Source of the DNA: Pacificimonas aurantium
Lineage (GTDB): Bacteria; Pseudomonadota; Alphaproteobacteria; Sphingomonadales; Sphingomonadaceae
DNA length: 64,000 nucleotides
Direction: 5' to 3'
Assembly: GCF_020092905.1 (NCBI RefSeq)
Contig: NZ_JAGSGB010000002.1
Coordinates: forward strand, 372,001 to 436,000
The translations under genes were made by a program, and so were the position numbers. The notes under the pieces are model-generated. The model worked only from the letters and a program-made list of their open reading frames with translations. It was not told where the DNA came from and did not search any database. Positions 36,888 through 45,924 of this stretch are shown one piece after another (positions within the stretch are counted from its first letter, which is position 1; each line of letters starts with the position of its first letter).

Positions 36888-36917
36888 TGCACACGGCCCT
36901 GTGCACTACCTGTGCAC
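36888..36917. promoter_or_regulatory. Inverted repeat cluster in the hpt / coiled-coil divergent spacer
   Basis: TGCACA-CGGCCC-TGTGCA is a perfect 6-6-6 inverted repeat (36888-36905), and a further palindromic GTGCAC follows at 36912-36917, eleven bases (one helical turn) after the GTGCAC at 36901. The cluster lies between the divergent hpt and coiled-coil genes and could bind a shared regulator (inference). Confidence 0.4.
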
Positions 36918-36945
36918 CTTGGTATCACAGGAGCGCAAAAAAACA

Positions 36946-39285
36946 ATGGGATTGAATATGGCGGACGCAATAACGGGCATGGACGAGGACCTCGACGCCC
37001 CTATGGCCGATGACGCCGTTTCGCCGCCCGATACGCGCGTTCCGGACAACGACGATACTCCGGAACGTCCGCGTGGCCGGCTGGTCATTTTCGTTGCGGC
37101 TTTTCTCTCGCTGCTCTGGCTGGGTATTTGCGCGGCCGCAATATGGCAGCTCGCCCGGGGAACGAGTCTCGACCTGATCGCTCTCACCGAATGGGCCGCC
37201 ATCGCCGCGGGGCTGTTTTCCCCTATCGTCGCCATCTGGCTTTGCGCGCTCGTCATCCTGCGCGTCGACCCTGGCCGTAGTCGGCGATCGCTTGCCGAGA
37301 TCGAAGCCGCCGAGAAACGCTTCGATCTTGCGGCCGATCAGATCGCCGCTCGGCTTAGCCATGTCGATCGGCTTCTTATCTCGACCTCGGAGCGGGTCGA
37401 CGAGACGGGTGCCCGTCTCGGCAGCTTCGGCAACGAATTCGAAGGCATGACAGGACGTGCCCTGGAAACTGGCCGAACACTTTCGGCCGCGCTTTCCGAA
37501 GACCGCGAACGGATCGAATCCTCCATCTCTCACCTTGCCGACCGCACGGACGCTGCGCGCACGCAGGTTGCTGATATGGAGAACATGCTGCCGCAACTTG
37601 CCGAGATGTCCGATACCGTCGGTTCGGCGCTGGCCGACCACACGGAGACGGCGACTGAACGGCTCGGCAACTTGCGCCGGATCGTCCAGGACCTGGAGGT
37701 AATCGAACAACGCGCTGCGGAGGCTGCGATCGGCCGGGGACGCAACTGCGAAGAAATGCTGGCGCACATCGACCGGGCCGTTCGCGACGTGGAAGGCCTT
37801 TTGGAGGAGCGCCGAAGCGACCTTCTCGGCGCTTCCGATGAAGCCCTGCAACGGGTCGCCGATACCTTCGACCGGGTGCGGCAGGACCTGCGCGAGGAAA
37901 CCGGACGAACGCTGAGCGAGGCGTCGGAGACGGTCGAGGGGCTGCGAGGCACGATCAGGGACGAAGGACATCGCCTGCGGGAGATCGGCGAAGAAGCGGG
38001 GTCTCGCGTCGGGGGCGAAGCCCGGCGCGCCGCAGATGAAGCCCGCGCCTCCCTGGATGCGCTTTCCGAACGGGTGGAGGCTTTTGCCGCCGACCTCGCG
38101 GCCCAGGACGAGCGCCTGCGCAGTTCTCTCGGTAGTGCAAACGAGACGATCGGGACGGCCTCGGAACGCCTTGCCGACATCGAACGCCGCAGTTCCGCTC
38201 TGGGCGAGCCGCTCGAGCAACTGGCCGCACGTGGCGAGACTCTGCGAATTGAACTGGGGGATACGGCAACTCATGTGGACCGCCTGACCGAGGATCTTAC
38301 CAATTCCCTGGCGCCGGCCGCCGCGGAGCGCCGCTCCGAACTCGAAGATGTTCGCTCGTCCATCGCTGCGATCGGCCAGGAGATCGAGAGTCTCGGCGTC
38401 CGCACGAAGGAAATTTCCGAACCCGCGCGCGCCATCCGTGAAGATATCGAAAATGGTGTGCGCGCCCTCGATGCAAGCGCCGAGCGCATGTCGGGCGCGT
38501 CCGAGACGCTCCGCCGAGAGCTCGCAGAAGCCGAGTCGCTGCTGGGGGCGGTCAAGCTCCAGTCGGAGGACACAGCCCTCGAGGCGTCAGGCAAGCTGAT
38601 TGAAGCCCTCAGCCGCGTGCGCGAGGTTGCAGATCAGGCGGCGAAGTCGGTACGCGAAACCCTCGACGGCGTGGTCGGCGACGCGGTGAACGCGCTGGAA
38701 GCCGCAAGCAGCGACGCGGTTTCGAAAGCCGTCGGGGGGCCTGTGGAAGGCGAGATCGAAAGACTGGAGGGAGTGGCCGAACGCTCCGCGAGCGCCGCAC
38801 AGGCCGCTGCCGAGCGGTTGTCTCGGTCGCTCGTCTCGGTTGCGGAAACTGCCGCTGCGGTCGAAACCCGCGTTGCGGAAGCCAATGACCATTTCGAAGC
38901 AGCCCAGAAACGCGACCTTGCCGAGCAATCGAACCTGCTGATGGAGGCGCTGAATTCCCACGCCATCGACATCACCAAGGCAATGTCCGCCGACGTTACC
39001 GAACAGGCATGGACCTCCTATCTGGCCGGGGACCGGTCGGTCTTCACGAGACGCGCTTCGCGCCTGCTCGAGAGCGGTGACATGAAGCGGATCGCCAAGA
39101 TGTATGAGGAAGAGCCGGAATTCCGCGAGGCGGTGCGGCACTATCTTGCCGATTATGAAGCCATGCTTCGCCGGGTCATGCAGGACCGGCAAGGCAACGC
39201 CCTTTCCGTCGCGCTCGTCTCCTCGGATGTCGGACGGTTATATGTCGCCTTGGCGCAGGCAACCGACCGGCTCAGGAAGGAGTAG
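36946..39285 (+). CDS. Large membrane-anchored coiled-coil protein, function unknown
   Basis: A 779-residue protein. An acidic N-terminal tail of about 45 residues leads to two transmembrane helices (LVIFVAAFLSLLWLGICAAAI and GLFSPIVAIWLCALVIL, near residues 46-105). About 550 residues of Ala-, Glu- and Arg-rich heptads follow, with recurring Ser/Thr-Glu-Arg segments such as ISTSERVDETGARLGSFG. A compact C-terminal domain from about residue 680 (TEQAWTSYLAGDRSVFTRRA, then YLADYEAMLRRVMQD) closes the protein. The architecture recalls chemoreceptor-like or scaffold proteins but lacks the receptor tip motif. I do not recognise the family. The start at 36946 has AGGAG 12 bases upstream; 36958 is an alternative. 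Confidence 0.78.
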   Translation: MGLNMADAITGMDEDLDAPMADDAVSPPDTRVPDNDDTPERPRGRLVIFVAAFLSLLWLGICAAAIWQLARGTSLDLIALTEWAAIAAGLFSPIVAIWLCALVILRVDPGRSRRSLAEIEAAEKRFDLAADQIAARLSHVDRLLISTSERVDETGARLGSFGNEFEGMTGRALETGRTLSAALSEDRERIESSISHLADRTDAARTQVADMENMLPQLAEMSDTVGSALADHTETATERLGNLRRIVQDLEVIEQRAAEAAIGRGRNCEEMLAHIDRAVRDVEGLLEERRSDLLGASDEALQRVADTFDRVRQDLREETGRTLSEASETVEGLRGTIRDEGHRLREIGEEAGSRVGGEARRAADEARASLDALSERVEAFAADLAAQDERLRSSLGSANETIGTASERLADIERRSSALGEPLEQLAARGETLRIELGDTATHVDRLTEDLTNSLAPAAAERRSELEDVRSSIAAIGQEIESLGVRTKEISEPARAIREDIENGVRALDASAERMSGASETLRRELAEAESLLGAVKLQSEDTALEASGKLIEALSRVREVADQAAKSVRETLDGVVGDAVNALEAASSDAVSKAVGGPVEGEIERLEGVAERSASAAQAAAERLSRSLVSVAETAAAVETRVAEANDHFEAAQKRDLAEQSNLLMEALNSHAIDITKAMSADVTEQAWTSYLAGDRSVFTRRASRLLESGDMKRIAKMYEEEPEFREAVRHYLADYEAMLRRVMQDRQGNALSVALVSSDVGRLYVALAQATDRLRKE

Positions 39286-39330
39286 CGGACGCAGCGCTGG
39301 CCAGCCGAGCAGTCGACCGGCACCCGCCGC

Positions 39331-39588
39331 TTAGAAGAAACCGAGGCGCTCTATGTCCACCCAGCCGAAATGAAAATTCGCATAGAGCAACGCGAAGATC
39401 GCGGCCGACAGGAGCGTATTCCACAACAACTTTTTGAAGATGAGGGGCCGAACGGGCGCACTATCGGCCTGGCCGGGAATCTGGTCTTCGCCCTCTTCCT
39501 CTGCGGTCCGTACCCCGAAGGGCAGCACGAGGAACAAGGTTACCGTCCAGATAAGAAGGTAGATCGCCAGCGCGCTACCCAGGCCCAT
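39331..39588 (-). CDS. DUF1467 small membrane protein
   Basis: An 85-residue protein with two transmembrane helices (SALAIYLLIWTVTLFLVLPFGV and LLWNTLLSAAIFALLYANFHFG) joined by an acidic loop; the PFGVRTAEEEGE block is typical of DUF1467. The role is unknown. It is the last gene of the long nuo-birA-coaX-rnj run and starts 16 bases after the rnj stop, an arrangement that I recall as common in Sphingomonadales. Confidence 0.85.
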   Translation of the reverse strand: MGLGSALAIYLLIWTVTLFLVLPFGVRTAEEEGEDQIPGQADSAPVRPLIFKKLLWNTLLSAAIFALLYANFHFGWVDIERLGFF

Positions 39589-39604
39589 CGTCGCTTCTCC
39601 GCGG

Positions 39605-41245
39605 TCAGAGTCTCACAATGCTGACGCGAGTCAGCGGTTTCTTCCCGGTCCACTCGCGCGCCGTGCGCCGCACAGCGATTCGAACCGCCTCGGCCAGCTG
39701 CTCGTCGGACTTGCCGGCACTCTTCTTGACGGCCTTTTCGGCCTCGGCGCGGCACTCGCCGACGAACTCGTCCACCTCGTCCTCGACCGGTACACCCTCA
39801 ATCTGAAATTCGGGTGTTCCGGCCAGCCGATCACCCTTCAACGCGACGAACACACCAATCCAGCCATTGTGAAGGAGACGGCGGCGACCAACCATCGTCT
39901 CGCCGTCGGCGGGAACGATAACATCGCCGTCAAGAACCAGGCGGCCATGCTGCTCATGGCTGACAACCTTCGGCGTTCCGGGTGCCAAGCGGATAGCGGA
40001 CCCGTTCACGGGAACGATCTGCTGGGGCACACCCACCCGCTCGGCAAGGCGCGCATGCGCCTCCATATGGCGCCGCTCTCCGTGTACGGGCACGGAGATT
40101 TTCGGCCGGATCCAGGAATACATCGCTTCCAGCTCCGGTATTCCGGGATGGCCCGAGACATGCACATTGGCCTGCCGCTCGGTGATGATCTTCACGCCCG
40201 CGGCGGCGAGAGCATTCTGGACGGCGCCGATCGACAGTTCGTTGCCGGGAATTTCCTTCGAGGAGTAGATGACGGTGTCGCCGGCATCCAGCTTCAACCG
40301 GGGATGATCTCCGGTCGCGATCCGGGAAAGGGCCGCGCGCGGCTCCCCCTGGGCGCCTGTCGCCAAGATGAGGACCTTGTCGCGCGGAAGCTTCATCGCC
40401 TCCTCTTCACGCAGGGGCTCGGGGAAGTCGGTCAGATAACCGACCGACCTGGACACCTCGAGAATACGGTGCAGGGAGCGTCCGACGACGCAGACTTCCC
40501 GGCCCGTATCGCGTGCGACCTCGCCGAGGGTCTTCACACGCGCAGCATTGGAGGCGAAGGTCGTGACGAGCACCCTTCCCTCCTGCTCCGCGACAACCTT
40601 GTCCAGCGCTTCGCGCACGCCGGTCTCCGACCCGCTTTCACGGGGATTGAAGACATTCGTGCTATCCCCGACGAGAGCGAGAATGCCTTCGTCGCCGAGC
40701 GCGGACAGCTCCTCCGCCGTCGTGGGGTTTCCCATCACCGGTTCGCGGTCGATCTTCCAGTCGCCCGTATGGAACAGCCGCCCGTGCGGGGTGTCGATCA
40801 GGAGGGCGTTCCCCTCCGGAATCGAGTGAGCGAGCGGCACATAGCGGCAGGAAAAGGGCCCCAGGTCCACCGAGCCCTCATTGTCCACCACGTTCAGTTC
40901 GATCTGATCCTCAAGCCCCTCTTCAATCAGCTTCTTGCGGATCAGGCCCGCCGTGAAGGGCGTAGCGTAAAGCGGAACACCGAGATCCTCGATCAGATAG
41001 GGAATGGCCCCGATATGATCTTCATGCCCGTGGGTCAGAACAACGCCCAGCAGGTCGTCGCGGCGCTCCTCGATGAATGACAGGTCGGGCAAAACCAGAT
41101 CCACACCGGGATAGGCCGGCTCGGAAAACGTCATGCCGAGATCGACCATGATCCATTTGCCACGGCAGCCATAGAGATTGACGTTCATGCCAATCTCGCC
41201 CGACCCGCCGAGCGGCAGGAAGATAAGTTCGTCTTCTGGTTTCAA
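39605..41245 (-). CDS. rnj: Ribonuclease J
   Basis: A 546-residue metallo-beta-lactamase-fold RNase for mRNA decay and rRNA processing. The metal site HxHxDH is in LTHGHEDHIGAIPYL. Other landmarks are GGSGEIGMNVNLYG at the N-terminus, TGDWKIDREPVMG, and the beta-CASP region with LATGAQGEPRAALSRI. I chose the TTG at 41245: it has AGGA seven bases upstream and directly follows the coaX stop, while a TTG at 41272 would extend into coaX. The unusual start codon deserves note. Confidence 0.92.
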   Translation of the reverse strand: MKPEDELIFLPLGGSGEIGMNVNLYGCRGKWIMVDLGMTFSEPAYPGVDLVLPDLSFIEERRDDLLGVVLTHGHEDHIGAIPYLIEDLGVPLYATPFTAGLIRKKLIEEGLEDQIELNVVDNEGSVDLGPFSCRYVPLAHSIPEGNALLIDTPHGRLFHTGDWKIDREPVMGNPTTAEELSALGDEGILALVGDSTNVFNPRESGSETGVREALDKVVAEQEGRVLVTTFASNAARVKTLGEVARDTGREVCVVGRSLHRILEVSRSVGYLTDFPEPLREEEAMKLPRDKVLILATGAQGEPRAALSRIATGDHPRLKLDAGDTVIYSSKEIPGNELSIGAVQNALAAAGVKIITERQANVHVSGHPGIPELEAMYSWIRPKISVPVHGERRHMEAHARLAERVGVPQQIVPVNGSAIRLAPGTPKVVSHEQHGRLVLDGDVIVPADGETMVGRRRLLHNGWIGVFVALKGDRLAGTPEFQIEGVPVEDEVDEFVGECRAEAEKAVKKSAGKSDEQLAEAVRIAVRRTAREWTGKKPLTRVSIVRL

Positions 41246-41246
41246 G

Positions 41247-42011
41247 TCAGTTCCTGTCTGCGATGAGCGCAAGACCGCGAACCGTCAGGTCCTGATCCAC
41301 GCGCTCGATAATGTCCGTATGTCGTTCGAATATGGGGGCGAGACCGCCCGTGGCAATGCACAGCATGTCGCGCGCCGATTCCTCGCGAATGCGGGTCACA
41401 AGACCCTCTATCAGACCTATATAGCCGTAGAAGATACCGGCCTGCATGGCGTTGACTGTCCCCTTCGCCCAGGCCTTGCCGTCCGCCGGGGGTGCGACCG
41501 AGACGCGGGGAAGCTGAGCCGACGCCGCGTAGAGCGCATCGACAGCGAGATTTATGCCCGGCGCAATCACTCCGCCGGCATAGGCTCCGCCGGAGATGAT
41601 GTCGAATGTCGTCGCCGTTCCGAAATCGACGACGATCAGGTCGTCGCCATGTTCCGCAAAGGCCGCGGCGGAATTTACGAGACGATCGGCTCCGACCTCC
41701 GCCGGGTTCGGTACGTCGATGCCGATTCCGAGGTCCAGGTCCTTCGATACGAAAAGCGGACTGCAGCCGAAATACTCGCCCGCCAGCTTTGTCAGGTTGA
41801 ATACTACCGGCGGCACCACTGTCGAAATAACGACCCGTTCGACAATCGTCGGGTCGATCGCGCCGATGGCGAAGTGCTGCATCAGGAAGGCGAGATACTC
41901 ATCGGCGGTCCGGCTTGCCTGCGTCGACATCCGCCAGCGATTGCGCACGATCCCGCCGTCCAGCAGCGCGAAGACGGTATTGGTATTTCCGACATCGATA
42001 GCCAGCAACAT
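41247..42011 (-). CDS. coaX: Type III pantothenate kinase
   Basis: A 254-residue ASKHA-fold kinase for the first step of CoA synthesis. The N-terminal phosphate motif is LLAIDVGNTNTVFALLD, GADRLVNSAAAF follows the NPAEVG block, DFGTATTFDIISGG is the second phosphate motif, and GGVIAPGINLAVDALYAASA is the substrate region. The gene sits between birA and rnj; its stop is separated by one base from the rnj TTG start, suggesting coupled translation. The 192-base gap to birA upstream shows no gene. Confidence 0.94.
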   Translation of the reverse strand: MLLAIDVGNTNTVFALLDGGIVRNRWRMSTQASRTADEYLAFLMQHFAIGAIDPTIVERVVISTVVPPVVFNLTKLAGEYFGCSPLFVSKDLDLGIGIDVPNPAEVGADRLVNSAAAFAEHGDDLIVVDFGTATTFDIISGGAYAGGVIAPGINLAVDALYAASAQLPRVSVAPPADGKAWAKGTVNAMQAGIFYGYIGLIEGLVTRIREESARDMLCIATGGLAPIFERHTDIIERVDQDLTVRGLALIADRN

Positions 42012-42203
42012 GCTGCGCTCTCCTCCGACCGAAGCGATCAGGGCCGGCGCGCGGATGGCGAACAGCCCGAAGATTGGATTGTGCGCGGCAAGCTGCCGCG
42101 AACGAAACGGCCCCCTTATGACAAACAGAAGTCAGGTGCGAGCGGTAGGCGTTCCGCCTTAGCGATTTTGGCGGGGAAAGGCGCTTCGCGCATTGCCGGT
42201 CTC

Positions 42204-42911
42204 TTAAAGCGAGAAGACTTCTCCGGAATGAATGCGGCGTACGGACCCATCCGGACACGCCAGCTCCAGCGCCCCATCGGTAGCAATTCCGCTGAACCTG
42301 CCCGGTATTTCTTTCCTGCCGAGGCGTGCAACGATGGGCTCTCCCAGACCGGCAGCTCTCTCGAGCCAGGCATCTCTCAGCGCGAGAAAGCCGCGCGCTC
42401 GCCAGAGCTGACGCCATTTATCAAAGGAGGAAGCGAGGGCCGCAAGCGTATCCGAGGGCGACGGCGCGGATAGCCCCGCGGCGGGAAGTGAGGTTGCCGG
42501 ACGTTCGGTCCCTTCGGGATGATGCGCCAGATTGGCGCCGCAGCCAACGATGACGACTTCATCCCTTCCCTCGATCAGGATGCCTGCGCATTTCACCCCG
42601 TCGAGCAGAACGTCATTGGGCCATTTCAGTCGCAGGCGGTCACGGGCGGCAAAGTTAGCGAGCGCGTCATGGAGGGCGAGAGCTGCGACGAAGCTGAACT
42701 GGTGCACCGGCTGTTCGCCGGCATCGGGGCGTACGAGGCAGGACGCGAAGAGATTGCCGGTATCCGATACCCAGGTGCGGCCGCGTCGGCCGCGCCCCTC
42801 GGTTTGCCGGTCTGCCCGCACCCAGAGGCCGTCGGACTCGCCCCGTCCTGCTGCGGCAGCAATCCAGTCGTTGGTGCTGCCGACCTCCGAGAGTTCGACG
42901 AGCTTCGTCAG
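42204..42911 (-). CDS. birA: Biotin--[acetyl-CoA carboxylase] ligase, probable CTG start
   Basis: A roughly 235-residue monofunctional biotin ligase without the DNA-binding domain. Motifs are GRGRRGRTWVSDTGNLFAS and LKWPNDVLLDGVKCAGILIE. The first usual start, a GTG at 42821, would remove the conserved N-terminal block EVGSTNDW, which is present in frame upstream. Between 42821 and the nuoN gene there is no ATG, GTG or TTG in this frame; the only near-start is a CTG at 42911 that overlaps the nuoN stop as CTGA. I take that as the likely start, at moderate confidence. Confidence 0.8.
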   Translation of the reverse strand: MTKLVELSEVGSTNDWIAAAAGRGESDGLWVRADRQTEGRGRRGRTWVSDTGNLFASCLVRPDAGEQPVHQFSFVAALALHDALANFAARDRLRLKWPNDVLLDGVKCAGILIEGRDEVVIVGCGANLAHHPEGTERPATSLPAAGLSAPSPSDTLAALASSFDKWRQLWRARGFLALRDAWLERAAGLGEPIVARLGRKEIPGRFSGIATDGALELACPDGSVRRIHSGEVFSL

Positions 42912-44377
42912 AAGCTGAGCATCGCCAACGCTGCCTGGTCGGCCGCGCGGCCGATCGGACCGATCAGCAGGAGCCCGATAGGCGAACAGAAGATGGCGGC
43001 GACCGCCAGGACGGTCCCGTTCACATTGCTCTCCTGCGGCAGGATTTCGCCGGTCGGCTCATCGAAATAGGCCAGCTTCACGACGCGCAGGTAATAGTAG
43101 GCGCCGACAACCGACGTTACGACGCCGATGACGGCAAGGACGTACATCTCTGCCTCTACGGCGGCGAGGAAAACGCTGAACTTCGGAAAAAAGCCGAGGA
43201 GCGGCGGGATTCCGGCGAGAGAAAACATGAAGATGGCGAGGGCCGCCGCAAGGCCTGGCCGGGTGCGCGAGAGACCCGCCAACCCGGCGATGTCGTCGAT
43301 GGGCCGGCCCGCCGTATCGCGCAGGGAGAGAACGACGAGGAAGCTGCCGATGGTCATTGCGAGATAGACGGCCATGTAGAACAGCACGGCGGACACACCC
43401 TCGGGCGTCGATGCAGCGAGGCCGATCAGCGCAAAGCCGATATTGTTGATGGATGAATAAGCCAGAAGGCGCTTGATCGAGCTCTGGCCGATTGCGCCGA
43501 CCGCTCCCAGGATCATGGACGCAACGGCAGCAAAGGCGATGATCTGGTGCCACTGGTCGGCAAGCCCGCCAAACGCTTCCATCGCAACCCGTACAAGCAG
43601 GCCCATGGCCGCAGCCTTGGGCGCGGAGGCGAAGAACATGCTCACCGGCGTCGGCGCGCCCTGATAGACGTCGGGCGTCCACATGTGGAACGGGACGGCG
43701 GAAATCTTGAACGCGAGTCCGGCAAAGATGAACACCAGACCGAAGATCAGCCCGATTGACGGTTCGGCGCTCATCAGCGGAGCGAGGATCGTGAAGCTGG
43801 TGGTACCGGTGAACCCGTAGACGAGGCTGATGCCGTACAGCAGGATTCCGGACGCCAATGCGCCGAGAACGAAATATTTCAGGCCCGCTTCCGACGACCG
43901 CGCCTCGTTCCGGTGGAACGCGGCCAGCACATAGGCCGCAAGGCTCTGCAGCTCGAGCCCGACATAAAGGGCGAGGAAGTCGGCCGCCGAAACCATCATC
44001 GACATGCCCAGCGCGGCAAGCATGATGATCACCGGGTATTCGAACTTGTCCGAGCGGGCGCGGCGCAAATAGGGAATTGCGGTCACGGTACAGGCAGCAG
44101 CGGCGACGAAGATCAGCACTTTCAGAAAGGCGGAATAGTCGTCCGCGACATAGAGACCGCCAAATGCGAACGCGCTCGAAGCGTCACCGAGAAGCGAAAG
44201 GCCCGCGATGACATAGATCACGACGGCGCCCCAGCTCAGACCTACGAAGCTCCGCGTGCCGCGGAAAACACCGATCATCAGGAGGGTCATCGCCCCAAGC
44301 GCCAGAACGAGTTCGGGCGCGGCAATGGATAGGCTTTCAGACAGCGGCTGCATCAGGGTTCCGGTCAGGCTTTGCAT
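42908..44377 (-). CDS. nuoN: NADH-quinone oxidoreductase subunit N
   Basis: A 489-residue antiporter-like membrane subunit of complex I with about 14 hydrophobic segments. The proton-channel region is recognisable in FKISAVPFHMWTPDVYQGAPTPVSMFFASAPK (positions about 43615-43715), followed by RLLAYSSINNIGFALIG. The start ATG overlaps the nuoM stop (TGATG). It is the last nuo gene of the operon, and birA follows with overlapping ends. Confidence 0.96.
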   Translation of the reverse strand: MQSLTGTLMQPLSESLSIAAPELVLALGAMTLLMIGVFRGTRSFVGLSWGAVVIYVIAGLSLLGDASSAFAFGGLYVADDYSAFLKVLIFVAAAACTVTAIPYLRRARSDKFEYPVIIMLAALGMSMMVSAADFLALYVGLELQSLAAYVLAAFHRNEARSSEAGLKYFVLGALASGILLYGISLVYGFTGTTSFTILAPLMSAEPSIGLIFGLVFIFAGLAFKISAVPFHMWTPDVYQGAPTPVSMFFASAPKAAAMGLLVRVAMEAFGGLADQWHQIIAFAAVASMILGAVGAIGQSSIKRLLAYSSINNIGFALIGLAASTPEGVSAVLFYMAVYLAMTIGSFLVVLSLRDTAGRPIDDIAGLAGLSRTRPGLAAALAIFMFSLAGIPPLLGFFPKFSVFLAAVEAEMYVLAVIGVVTSVVGAYYYLRVVKLAYFDEPTGEILPQESNVNGTVLAVAAIFCSPIGLLLIGPIGRAADQAALAMLSF

Positions 44378-45924
44378 CAGCGGCTTGCTCCCGGGACTGT
44401 CTCCGCCGTCGTGCCAGGTGCAGCGACAAGCTCAACCTGCTGCTGCGGTGCACCCGCGGCGTCCAGCCGGGCGACGATGTCGGCGACCGGGGCACGAACA
44501 GGGTCGATGAAGATGTTTGGAGCGACGCCCATCCAAAGGACGACGACCGCCATGGGAACGAGGCAAGCATATTCGCGCGCCGTCAGGTCGCGCATGGCCT
44601 CGACGGCGGGATTGGTAATCGTACCGAAGGCGACGCGCCGGTACAGGAACAGCATGTAGGCTGCGGCAAGGATAATGCCCGTACAGACGATGAAGACCGC
44701 CCAGGTTGATGCCTGGAATGCCCCGAGCATGACCAGGAACTCGCCCACGAAGCCGCTGGTGCCGGGCAAACCGACAGAGGCCATGGCGAACAGCATGAAG
44801 AAGATCGCATAGCGCGGCATCACATTGGCTACGCCGCCATAGGCCGCAATCTCACGCGTGTGCAGCCGGTCGTAAACGACACCGACGCAAAGGAAGAGCG
44901 CACCCGAAACCAGGCCGTGGCTCAGCATGACGACGATCGACCCTTCCAGCGCCTGCTGGTTGAAGCCGAACAGGCCGACGGTCACGAACGCCATATGCGC
45001 GACCGAGGAATAGGCGATCAGTTTCTTCATATCTGCCTGCGCCAGTGCAACGAGACTGGTGTAGACCACCGCAACCATCGACAGGCCGAAGATCAGCCAC
45101 ATCAGGTCGACCGACGCATCGGGGAACATCGGCAGCGAGAAACGGATGAAGCCGTAACCACCCATTTTCAGAAGCACGCCGGCCAGAATGACGGAGCCCG
45201 CCGTAGGGGCCTGCACGTGAGCGTCGGGCAGCCAGGTGTGCACGGGCCACATTGGCATCTTCACCGCAAAGCTGGCGAAGAAAGCCAGCCACAACCAGAC
45301 CTGTGCGCTTTCCGCAAAGTCATAGCTCATCAGCGTCGGAATGTCCGCCGTCCCGGCAACCGAGACCATGTACATCATGGCCAAGAGCATCAGGACGGAC
45401 CCGAGCAGCGTGTAGAGGAAGAATTTGTAGCTGGCGTAGATGCGATTCTGTCCGCCCCAGATCCCGATGATCAGGTACATCGGAATCAGGCCGCCCTCGA
45501 ACATGACGTAGAACAGGAACAGCTCGGTGGCCGCGAAGACGCCGATCATCAGCGCCTCCATCAGCAGGAAGGCGGCCATATACTCCGGCACACGTACCTT
45601 CACCGACTCCCAACTCGCCAGGATGCAGATCGGCATCAGGAATACCGACAGCGCGATCAGAACGAGGCTGATGCCGTCAATGCCGAGCTCCCAGGAAAAG
45701 AAGGGTTCGAAGAGCGGCACCGTCTCGCGATATTGAAACGCGCTGGACCCCGTATCGAAGCCCAGCCACAGGACGATGCCCAGGATTAGCTCTACCAGCG
45801 TCGTGCCAAGGGCGATCCAGCGGGCCGTGCTAGCCTTCCCCGCCTCATCGCCGGGCAGAAGAAGGAGGAGCGCCCCCGCTGCCAGCGGGAGCAGGATCAT
45901 GACGCTGAGAATGGGAAACTCCAT
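44377..45924 (-). CDS. nuoM: NADH-quinone oxidoreductase subunit M
   Basis: A 515-residue antiporter-like membrane subunit of complex I. Landmarks are ASWESVKVRVPEYMAAFLLME near the N-terminus, KMPMWPVHTWLPDAHVQAPT in the conserved channel region, and the Lys of DMKKLIAYSSVAHMAF. The ATG at 45924 overlaps the nuoL stop by one base (TGATG); a GTG one codon earlier is possible. The hydrophobic profile and length fit the family. Confidence 0.96.
   Translation of the reverse strand: MEFPILSVMILLPLAAGALLLLLPGDEAGKASTARWIALGTTLVELILGIVLWLGFDTGSSAFQYRETVPLFEPFFSWELGIDGISLVLIALSVFLMPICILASWESVKVRVPEYMAAFLLMEALMIGVFAATELFLFYVMFEGGLIPMYLIIGIWGGQNRIYASYKFFLYTLLGSVLMLLAMMYMVSVAGTADIPTLMSYDFAESAQVWLWLAFFASFAVKMPMWPVHTWLPDAHVQAPTAGSVILAGVLLKMGGYGFIRFSLPMFPDASVDLMWLIFGLSMVAVVYTSLVALAQADMKKLIAYSSVAHMAFVTVGLFGFNQQALEGSIVVMLSHGLVSGALFLCVGVVYDRLHTREIAAYGGVANVMPRYAIFFMLFAMASVGLPGTSGFVGEFLVMLGAFQASTWAVFIVCTGIILAAAYMLFLYRRVAFGTITNPAVEAMRDLTAREYACLVPMAVVVLWMGVAPNIFIDPVRAPVADIVARLDAAGAPQQQVELVAAPGTTAETVPGASR

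Noticed and set aside
39869-41080. A 403-codon open frame antisense to rnj
   Set aside because: Ribonuclease J motifs are certain on the minus strand; no domain or ribosome-binding site supports the plus frame.
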